Part shown: one piece after another, positions 14,800 to 20,224 of the stretch | Position numbering within the stretch: the first letter of the stretch is position 1 | Layout: the number at the start of each line of letters is the position of its first letter | Position numbers and translations under genes: made by a program | From: CAYQJS01 sp964417895 | GTDB taxonomy: Bacteria > Chloroflexota > UBA6077 > SHYK01 | DNA: 20,224 nucleotides | Direction of reading: 5' to 3' | NCBI GenBank assembly: GCA_964417895.1 | Contig: CAYQJS010000070.1 | Location: 1-20,224, forward strand | Notes under the pieces: generated by a model | The model's database searches: none | Seen by the model: only the letters and a program-made list of their open reading frames with translations | What the model was told of the DNA's origin: nothing

Positions 14800-15345
14800 A
14801 TGCCACGCATTCGCCTGATCGGCACCGATGAGGCCAGCCCCGCGACGCGCGGCCGCATGGACCGCGACGTCGAGCAGCACGGGCACGTGCTGCCCGGAAC
14901 CGGCATCTACGGCCACGCACCCACGATCCAGGAGGGCGCGCGCGCCCTCGACGCCGGTATCAGCGCCGCCGGCCGGATCCCGCCGCAGTTGCGCCGGCTC
15001 ATGAACTTGCGCGCGGCGTCGATCGTGGGCTGCCCCTTCTGAATAGACAGCAACGCGGCCGGGAGCCAGCGTGAAGGCGCGTCCGACGAGAAGATCGCCG
15101 CCGTTTCAAGCGACCAGACCAGCCCCCTCTTCAGTCCATCCGAGCGTGTGGCGCTGGAGCTGGCCGACGCGATGACGGCCACGCCGCCCAACGTGACCGA
15201 CGAACTGTTCGCGCGGCTGCGAGAGTATTACGACGACGCCCAACTCGTCGAGCTGGCCGCCATCGTTGCACAGGAGAACTTTCGCAGTCGCTTCAACACA
15301 ACGTTCCGGATCGAGAGCGAGGGCATGTATTGTCCGGTTGTATGA
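14800..15345 (+). CDS. CMD/AhpD-like selenoprotein candidate (in-frame TGA at residue 81)
   Basis: A carboxymuconolactone decarboxylase-family protein of 181 residues if the TGA at 15040-15042 is read through. The ATG at 14800 has GGAGGAG just upstream. Residues 1-80 end in LRRLMNLRAASIVGCPF. After the TGA the same frame continues IDSNAAG, EGASDEKIAAV, SPLFSPSERVALELADAMT, VTDELFARLREYY and VELAAIVAQENFRSRFN to a second TGA. These are the normal family blocks. In ordinary homologues the TGA position is the second Cys of the CxxC peroxidatic/redox pair (GCxFCID), so the motif becomes C78-P-F-U81. A SECIS-like hairpin follows. Thiol-peroxidase-like function is inferred. The alternative is a pseudogene with a Cys-to-stop change, but no other damage is seen. 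Confidence 0.75.
15053..15072 (+). promoter_or_regulatory. Candidate bacterial SECIS hairpin
   Basis: ACGCGGC (15053-15059) pairs with GCC-GCGT (15065-15072) with one bulged A at 15068, leaving a CGGGA loop. The loop starts 17 nt after the TGA. This agrees with the known bacterial SECIS layout: a short stem immediately downstream of the UGA inside the coding region, a small apical loop about 16-37 nt away, and a G among the first two loop bases. In a GC-rich gene short hairpins are common, so this is supporting evidence only. Confidence 0.5.
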
Positions 15346-15358
15346 AAACACGGCTAAT

Positions 15359-15388
15359 GGATCACTTCGCATGAACGTGGGCGTTACC
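15359..15388 (+). repeat. 30-bp dispersed repeat, copy 2 (solute-binding protein start)
   Basis: It agrees at 27 of 30 bases with the reverse complement of 11172-11201, with an 18-bp perfect core. Here the core supplies the ATG and codons MNVGVT of the solute-binding protein. Confidence 0.8.
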
Positions 15389-17116
15389 GTGATCCCGACA
15401 TCCATAGGAACCGGCCTACGAGTCGGCCTCTTCTCAATCGTCGCCCTTGCCGTCGTGGCAGCCTGCGGTCCGGCGGGTTCCGGGGGCGAGGCGAACGACG
15501 CGCCGCCGCAGGCACCGGCGCCGAGCCGCACGCTGCTGTTCGCCATCCGCGTCGAGCCGGAGAGCCTCTCCTTCAAGGGCGCGCACCAGGGACAAACGAC
15601 GCTCACAACCGTGCGGTCGCTCTTCAACGCCAACCTGACGCTCATCGATGACACCGGCGCCGCGCGGCCGTCTCTCGCCGAGGCCCTTCCGCAGCTGAAC
15701 ACGGCCACCTGGCGCCCGACGTCTGACGGCGGCATGGAGACCACCTACCGCCTGCGGCCCGGCCTCAGCTGGCACGACGGTACGCCGCTCACGGCGAGCG
15801 ACTTCGTCTTCGCCTGGCGAGTCTACACGCACCCCGGCCTGGGCCAGGCGAACCTGACGCCGCAGGGGCTGATGGAGGAGGTCATCGCCCAGGACGAGGG
15901 GACGCTGCTGATCCGATGGGCGAGACCGTTCCCGGATGCCGGGATGCTGCACAACAATTTCCCACCCCAACCCGCCCACTTGCTCCAAGCGGCCCTGGAC
16001 CAGGGGGTTGATGCGTTCGGCAGCAGCCCCTACTGGACCCGGGATTACGTCGGGCTCGGCCCGTACCGGCTGACGCGTTGGGAGCCAGGCGCTTTCATCG
16101 AGGGCGAAGCGAACCCGAGGTATTTGTTTGGCCGGCCGAAGATCGATCGCGTGCGCGTGAGCTTCTTCGGCGATCCGAACGTCGCCGTGACCACGCTTCT
16201 GGCGGACGAAGTGCACTTCCTCGCCGACGCGACGATCAGGTCTTCCGAGCTGCCCTTCTTGAGGCGCGACTGGCTCCCGCGCGGCGGCGGCGCCATCCTG
16301 CTGACGCCCCTCATCTACCGCAGCGCCCACGTTCAGCTCCGCCCGGCGCTCGCGGCGCCAAGCACGCTTGTCGATCCGCGGGTGCGACGGGCTCTGGCGC
16401 ATGCCGCCGACAAGCAGGGCATCAACGACGCGATCTACGACGGCGCCGGCATTATGGCGGACTCCATCGTCCCACCCCAGATGTGGTACTTCGCGCAGGT
16501 CGACCGGGCGATCAGCCGGTATCCGAACGACATACGGCGGGCCGAGCAGCTCATGGCGGAGGCCGGGTACAGTCGCGGGGCCGATGGCGTCTTCACTCAC
16601 GCGGCGCAGGGCCGCTTCCGGGCCGAGCTGAGAACGAACGCCTCGTCGCAATTCGAGGCTGAGATGCACATCATCGGCGATGGCTGGCGCCGGGCTGGCT
16701 TCGACTTCAGTGAGGCGATCACTCCGTCGGCGCTCGTGCAGGACGCGCAGTTCCGCGCGTCCTTCTCTGGGGTCTATATCTTCGGGTTCCCAGTGGACTT
16801 TGGAGACACGCCGCTCCGCTCCTACCATAGTCGCAACATCCCCCGCGAGGAGAACCGCTGGCTCGGCAGCAACCGAGGCGGCTGGATCAACGAGGAATGG
16901 GATCGTCTCGCGCCCACCTACGACAGCACGCTCGATCGGGACCAGCGGGCGCAAATCGCGGTTCAATTGGCCAGGATCTACTCAGAAGAGGTGCCGGCGA
17001 TCCCGATCAGCCTGGACCCGGATGTCATCGCCCACGTTGCAGCGCTCCGTGGTCCGCGAGCCGCCCCGCCTGGCGGCGCCGTCGCCTGGAACATCCATGA
17101 GTGGGAGCTTCGGTGA
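15371..17116 (+). CDS. ABC transporter solute-binding lipoprotein (SBP_bac_5, peptide/nickel type)
   Basis: An extracytoplasmic receptor for a peptide-like or other small ligand, of 581 residues. The signal peptide has hydrophobic VGLFSIVALAVVAAC with a lipobox (V-A-A-C), so Cys32 should be lipidated, followed by a Gly/Ala/Pro-rich linker. Family features include an N-terminal block ending SLAEALPQLN, the signature YRLRPGLSWHDGTPLTASDFVFAW, GLGPYRLTRWEPGAFIEGEANP, DPRVRRALAHAADKQGIND and a C-terminal QLARIYSEEVPAIPIS. The chosen ATG lies in a dispersed repeat and has no clear SD, so the true start may differ slightly. No permease or ATPase genes are in the window, and the downstream gene is convergent, so it is an orphan here. 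The ligand cannot be told. Confidence 0.92.
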   Translation: MNVGVTVIPTSIGTGLRVGLFSIVALAVVAACGPAGSGGEANDAPPQAPAPSRTLLFAIRVEPESLSFKGAHQGQTTLTTVRSLFNANLTLIDDTGAARPSLAEALPQLNTATWRPTSDGGMETTYRLRPGLSWHDGTPLTASDFVFAWRVYTHPGLGQANLTPQGLMEEVIAQDEGTLLIRWARPFPDAGMLHNNFPPQPAHLLQAALDQGVDAFGSSPYWTRDYVGLGPYRLTRWEPGAFIEGEANPRYLFGRPKIDRVRVSFFGDPNVAVTTLLADEVHFLADATIRSSELPFLRRDWLPRGGGAILLTPLIYRSAHVQLRPALAAPSTLVDPRVRRALAHAADKQGINDAIYDGAGIMADSIVPPQMWYFAQVDRAISRYPNDIRRAEQLMAEAGYSRGADGVFTHAAQGRFRAELRTNASSQFEAEMHIIGDGWRRAGFDFSEAITPSALVQDAQFRASFSGVYIFGFPVDFGDTPLRSYHSRNIPREENRWLGSNRGGWINEEWDRLAPTYDSTLDRDQRAQIAVQLARIYSEEVPAIPISLDPDVIAHVAALRGPRAAPPGGAVAWNIHEWELR

Positions 17117-17156
17117 TTGCGGATTGCGGATTGCGGATTGCGGATTGCTGATTATG
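17115..17156 (+). repeat. Heptamer tandem array (GATTGCG) after the solute-binding protein
   Basis: Four perfect GATTGCG units are followed by GATTGCT and GATTATG. The array begins on the last two bases of the solute-binding protein stop codon and fills about half of the gap to the convergent amidohydrolase. Confidence 0.92.
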
Positions 17157-17183
17157 GGTAGGCGCCGCTTCTCGCGGGCGCAC

Positions 17184-17198
17184 AGACCGCTTCGGTCT
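17184..17198. terminator. Hairpin between convergent genes, possible bidirectional terminator
   Basis: AGACCG-CTT-CGGTCT is a perfect 6-bp stem with a 3-nt loop between two converging genes. No T-tract follows on either strand, so it is at best a weak intrinsic terminator. Confidence 0.35.
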
Positions 17199-18166
17199 CA
17201 GGGCTCGATCTTGAACAGCCGCTGCGCGTTCCCGCCGTAGATCATGTCCCTTTCCGCGTCGGACAGGTGAGGGAGCGAGGCGACCGTCTTGACCGGATCG
17301 AGGTCATTCATGTCGGCAGGATAGTCGGAGCCGAGCATCACGCGCTCGGGGCCGACCGTCTCGACGAGGTAGTTGAGGGCCGCCACCGAGTGGGCCAGCG
17401 AGTCGAAGTACAGCAAACGCAGGTACTCGCTGGGCGGCCGCTGGATGTTGATCTTCGCCTCGGGCCTCACGCGCCAGCCGTGCTCCCAGCGGCCACGCAG
17501 GTAAGGGCAGGATCCGCCGGCGTGGGCCAGATAGAACTTGAGGCCCGGCATTTCTTTCAGGACGCCGCCGAAGATTAAGCTCGCAGCCGCCACCGCGGTA
17601 TCCGTCGGGTTCCCGATGAGGTTCCCGAGGTGGTAGCTTGCGAGGCGGTCCTGCCCGAGCACATTCGAGGGATGAAGGAAAACCGGAACGTCGAGCTCGA
17701 GCATCTTGGCATAGAACGGGGCCAGGCCTCGGTCGTCGAGGTTCGTGCCGTCGATGTTGGTACAGATCTCGGCGCCCCTGAACCCGAGGTCTTTGACCGT
17801 TCGCTCCAGCTCACGGGCGGCGGCCCCCGGGTCCTGCATGGGCAAGTTCGCAATCGCGACGAATCGGTCCGGGCGCGCACTCACCGCCTCAGCAAAGGCG
17901 TCATTGATCTGGCGGCAGGCCTCCAGCGCATCGCGCGGGTCGAGCTGGTTGACGAACAGCGTCGGGAGCACGGAGAGGACGTGCATATCCACGCCGAGGG
18001 CGTCCATCTCGCGCAAGCGGGTATCGAAGTTGGAGATCGAGTCGGTGGTTGCCCCGCGCCGCCACATGAAAACCGTCTCGTCGGTCCCCTGCCGCGCGAT
18101 GCGGAAGTTGCCGTCAGCCTCGTGGAATTTCGCGGGGATGTGGTGGGCATGGACGTCGATTTTCAT
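17198..18166 (-). CDS. Amidohydrolase family 2 (ACMSD-like) metal-dependent hydrolase/decarboxylase
   Basis: A TIM-barrel metalloenzyme of the group that includes aminocarboxymuconate semialdehyde decarboxylase. It has 322 residues. Metal-site motifs are the N-terminal HxH in MKIDVHAHHIP (His6, His8), VFLHPSN, YLAHAGGSCPY and LGSDYPADM (Asp). The last 50 residues (VASLPHLSDAERDMIYGGNAQRLF) are typical of the family. The ATG at 18166 is chosen because GAGGAG lies 7 nt upstream, rather than the TTG two codons earlier. It is convergent with the solute-binding protein and divergent from tRNA-Lys. Substrate is unknown; related enzymes act on aromatic or carboxylated ring-cleavage products. Confidence 0.9.
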   Translation of the reverse strand: MKIDVHAHHIPAKFHEADGNFRIARQGTDETVFMWRRGATTDSISNFDTRLREMDALGVDMHVLSVLPTLFVNQLDPRDALEACRQINDAFAEAVSARPDRFVAIANLPMQDPGAAARELERTVKDLGFRGAEICTNIDGTNLDDRGLAPFYAKMLELDVPVFLHPSNVLGQDRLASYHLGNLIGNPTDTAVAAASLIFGGVLKEMPGLKFYLAHAGGSCPYLRGRWEHGWRVRPEAKINIQRPPSEYLRLLYFDSLAHSVAALNYLVETVGPERVMLGSDYPADMNDLDPVKTVASLPHLSDAERDMIYGGNAQRLFKIEP

Positions 18167-18269
18167 GAGCAAGCTCCTCTGCCAGAGCCATCATATCGTC
18201 CCGCCAAATCGGAGCTCTACACCCCGGCCATCAAGGCTCGACCGGCAACGGCGCCGAAACTGGCTGACT

Positions 18270-18275
18270 TATACT
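18270..18275 (+). promoter_or_regulatory. Possible -10 element for tRNA-Lys
   Basis: TATACT lies 30 bp before the tRNA, but there is no good -35 at 17 bp. The overlapping minus-strand TATAAG (18268-18273) could serve the amidohydrolase, with a long leader of about 100 nt. Both are weak predictions. Confidence 0.3.
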
Positions 18276-18305
18276 CTTGGACAAGGGTAAACACATCCTC
18301 GCTAA

Positions 18306-18380
18306 GGGCCCGTGGCGCAACGGCAGCGCAGTGGACTTTTAATCCATTGGTTGAGAGTTCGAATCTCTCCGGGCCCACCA
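18306..18380 (+). tRNA. tRNA-Lys (anticodon TTT), CCA encoded
   Basis: The acceptor stem GGGCCCG (18306-18312) pairs with CGGGCCC (18370-18376), followed by A and the encoded CCA. The D arm is GCGC...GCGC. The anticodon arm GTGGA-CTTTTAA-TCCAT has the TTT anticodon. The T arm is GAGAG-TTCGAAT-CTCTC. All stems pair apart from one G-T at the top of the anticodon stem. The gene sits in an otherwise empty stretch between the amidohydrolase and an unrecognised gene. Confidence 0.96.
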
Positions 18381-18449
18381 GATTCATTCGTAAATTCGTC
18401 CACCAACGTACGCTGGCGTCCACCCGTAGACCCCGATTCGACATCAACC

Positions 18450-19325
18450 GTGACATCAACGTACCCTGTTCCTCAGAATTCTTGGTGGGGTCTGAGAGAT
18501 CAGGGAAGCCGAATTCGCGACCGGCTTGAGAATCACTACGGTGGCCGAAACGGAACTGGGATCGACGGCCGAGGCCGAGCGCAACGCGTCTGGCTCGCCC
18601 GGCGGGTTGAACAGTACGAGGGCGATCTCGACGGTCACTACGCTTCTGACCGATTGGTGGCTCTGCTTGAGCGCCTGACCTTCGGGCGCAGCGAGGCTTT
18701 GCGAGGGGGTCGACCCCGCCACAAGGTTCCCGTGCCCACCAACGCCTACGGAATGACGTCGAATCTGCGGCACGCGGTGACCCTGTACCGCGACTTCCGA
18801 GACCGCACTCACGAGTCAACTGCTCCGCGGGCCGCGTCTACGCCTGCGCGAGTAAGGCGCGCGATCACGGGCACAGCAGCATGGCCTGCCTGGGAGCAGC
18901 CCTCCCCGGCGGACCTCTTGCAACTTGCTCGGGCCCTTTCGCAACTCGTCCGCTTTCTTCATCCTGACATCGTCGCGGCAATCGTCGATGACAACGAGCG
19001 GCAGCGCTCCCGGTGGGAGGCTGCCTTGCGCGACCGGGGCATCGATCCACAGGCCTACCTCTGGGAAAGATGCGCGTGTCATATCGGGGCCGGCTCGGTG
19101 GTGGAGCCCGGCGCTATCGTCTGCGACGGCAGCCACCTGGGAAGTGGCTGCCTCGTCCGAGCGGGAAGCCTGGTCAAACAGCGAGACGTGTTTACGGATC
19201 ACGTGGTGGTCGAAGGCTTCCCTGGCACTCAGGTCGATGTCCTGGCTTCACCCCCAACCCCGCCTGCCTGGGCCCTCCACCCCGAGGACCTCGCGGCTCT
19301 GGGTCGCGTCAACCAGGAACGATAG
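18450..19325 (+). CDS. Unrecognised protein with a possible hexapeptide-repeat (left-handed beta-helix) C-terminus
   Basis: I cannot name this gene. The frame is open from inside the tRNA. A GTG at 18450 is the first usable start after it but has no SD, so the N-terminus is uncertain and may be truncated. The coherent part begins with RRVEQYEGDLDGHY, LLERLTFG and TLYRDFRD. A second block is ALSQLVRFLHPDIVAAIVDDN and RGIDPQAYLWERCAC. It then changes to GAGSVVEPGAIVCDGSHLG and HVVVEGFPGTQV, whose hexad pattern is like acyltransferase or gamma-carbonic-anhydrase beta-helices. The first two blocks resemble a family of uncharacterised proteins I recall only loosely. The join to the hexapeptide-like tail could be a natural fusion. 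Position directly behind a tRNA suggests acquisition. Confidence 0.55.
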   Translation: MTSTYPVPQNSWWGLRDQGSRIRDRLENHYGGRNGTGIDGRGRAQRVWLARRVEQYEGDLDGHYASDRLVALLERLTFGRSEALRGGRPRHKVPVPTNAYGMTSNLRHAVTLYRDFRDRTHESTAPRAASTPARVRRAITGTAAWPAWEQPSPADLLQLARALSQLVRFLHPDIVAAIVDDNERQRSRWEAALRDRGIDPQAYLWERCACHIGAGSVVEPGAIVCDGSHLGSGCLVRAGSLVKQRDVFTDHVVVEGFPGTQVDVLASPPTPPAWALHPEDLAALGRVNQER

Positions 19326-19391
19326 GTAAGTGGAGGATTCTTCTATGACCTGGATATTTTGAGTCCATGCGCCGACCTCTACTTCGCCGGA

Positions 19392-20224
19392 TCAACCGAG
19401 CATTTGACACTGACCGGTTGCCGCGGCCGTCTCGATCGCGTTCAGCATGCGATGGCGCGTGACCGCGTCGTCGAACGTGGGGCAGAAATGCGTCCCCTCC
19501 CGATAGTCGCGGGCGAAACGCGCGTACGCTTGCGCGACGTTGGCGGACGGGCCCTGGTTTTGCGGCGGCGACCATAGATACTGCCCTGGCACGGGTAGGA
19601 GGTCGAGCGAGGACTGCGCGCCCTTGCCGCCGCGTACGGTCATCTCGAAGATCTGGGCCTGGCCGCCGGCGGCGGTGAGCTGCAGATCGCCCTCGGTGCC
19701 GTTGATCTCCCAGAGCAGGTTGGTGCCGCGCGAATGCCCGCCGCGATAGTGGATCGAGAGCGCGGCCCCGCCGTCGAGTAGTCCGGTGACGCACACCTGA
19801 TCATCCGCGGTCATCGGCTTGCGTTCGCCCGTTTCCGCGATCGTGAAGGACTTCCGTCGCACGGTCATGGTGGCCGAGAGTTCGCGCACCTCGCCGAGGC
19901 AGTAACACAGCGCGTCCGTCGCGTGGCCGAGCGCTATCGAGAGCATCGTCGCGCCGTTCTTCTTGTCGTTGAGGTAGGCGTTGAACGACTCCACCGTCGG
20001 TCCCCACCCCATTCCCGACCCGATCAACGTGGTGGAGAGCACCTCACCGACGTACCCTTGCTGGATCAGGTCATGCACGTACGCCACCGACGGCGCAGAA
20101 CGGGCCTGCAGTCCTGCCACCGCGAGAACGCCCTTCTTCTTTGCCAGCGCGGCCAAGGTCTCGGCCTCATTCAAGCCGTTGCCGAGCGGCCATTCGCAGT
20201 ACACGGCCTTGCCCGCGTCGAGCG
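19392..20224 (-). CDS. Gfo/Idh/MocA-type oxidoreductase, C-terminal part (start outside the window)
   Basis: About 277 residues of a protein whose Rossmann N-terminus lies beyond the right edge. The visible part begins LDAGKAVYCEWPLGNGLNEAE, the end of the NAD(P)-binding domain. A C-terminal alpha/beta domain follows with GYVGEVLSTTLIGSG, LGHATDALCYCLGEVRELSA and ENGTEGDLQL-like INGTEGDLQL. It ends FDDAVTRHRMLNAIETAAATGQ. The classic EKP motif, whose Lys is catalytic in many members, is EWP here. This variant occurs in Gal80-like proteins, so dehydrogenase activity is not assured. Sugar or inositol substrates are typical of the family, but the substrate here is unknown. Confidence 0.88.
   Translation of the reverse strand, partial: LDAGKAVYCEWPLGNGLNEAETLAALAKKKGVLAVAGLQARSAPSVAYVHDLIQQGYVGEVLSTTLIGSGMGWGPTVESFNAYLNDKKNGATMLSIALGHATDALCYCLGEVRELSATMTVRRKSFTIAETGERKPMTADDQVCVTGLLDGGAALSIHYRGGHSRGTNLLWEINGTEGDLQLTAAGGQAQIFEMTVRGGKGAQSSLDLLPVPGQYLWSPPQNQGPSANVAQAYARFARDYREGTHFCPTFDDAVTRHRMLNAIETAAATGQCQMLG

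Noticed and set aside
15040..15042. TGA read as Trp (alternative genetic code) or as a simple nonsense mutation
   Set aside because: The family has Cys, not Trp, at this site, and TGA is the stop of purL, purQ and others here. A nonsense mutation is not excluded, but no other damage exists downstream and a SECIS-like hairpin is present.
15434..16966. A 510-codon minus-strand frame
   Set aside because: It is antisense to the solute-binding protein, is Arg/Val/Pro-rich as expected from a GC-rich shadow, and has no family motif.
17115..17156. Possible CRISPR or iteron array
   Set aside because: The units are 7 bp with no spacers, so it is a simple tandem repeat, and no replication or cas gene is nearby.
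18312..18449. Protein start inside tRNA-Lys
   Set aside because: The frame is merely open through the tRNA. The first residues are translated tRNA sequence, so the real start must be later.

Overview
The window is high-GC bacterial chromosome with Shine-Dalgarno-led genes. The gene types are a PerR-like Fur protein, membrane-anchored RNase Y, a [4Fe-4S]-type PurF with a propeptide, and a small PurL with a separate PurQ. These argue against Proteobacteria. Together with the interspersed repeats, including the one whose translations contain LSEAKD or PERSEG, they would fit a Chloroflexota-like lineage. That placement is an inference, because no phylogenetic marker is present.

Layout. (1) 1-3170: the N-terminal part of catalase-peroxidase katG (minus) and a divergent perR (plus), separated by an IS256-family element with 24-bp terminal inverted repeats and a frameshifted transposase. 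(2) 3189-11878: a minus-strand purine block transcribed purQ > purL > purF > purN > purH, followed by rny. It covers several steps of de novo IMP synthesis, but no purS is seen. Its gene junctions and even its coding frames carry REP-like palindromes, a hairpin repeat and heptamer tandem arrays. (3) 12091-17116: a plus-strand run of lepB, an arginase-family gene, a PEP-mutase/isocitrate-lyase-family gene, a carboxymuconolactone decarboxylase (CMD/AhpD-like) gene with an in-frame TGA, and a lipoprotein solute-binding protein. (4) 17198-20224: a minus-strand amidohydrolase, tRNA-Lys(TTT), an unrecognised gene just behind the tRNA, and a partial Gfo/Idh/MocA-type gene.

The most interesting locus is 14800-15345. 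The reading frame of a CMD-family protein is interrupted only by a TGA at the place of the second cysteine of its CxxC redox motif, giving C-P-F-U. Homology resumes in the same frame after it, and a compact G-loop hairpin of the bacterial SECIS type lies about 17 nt downstream. This predicts a selenoprotein, which ordinary gene calling would split or call a pseudogene. The second theme is invasion of the pur operon by repeats. These add about 43 residues to the PurL interdomain linker, build the PurF propeptide, form the first codons of purN and fill the purQ-purL gap. The third is an IS insertion that cuts the likely peroxide-controlled katG promoter region down to about 30 bp.
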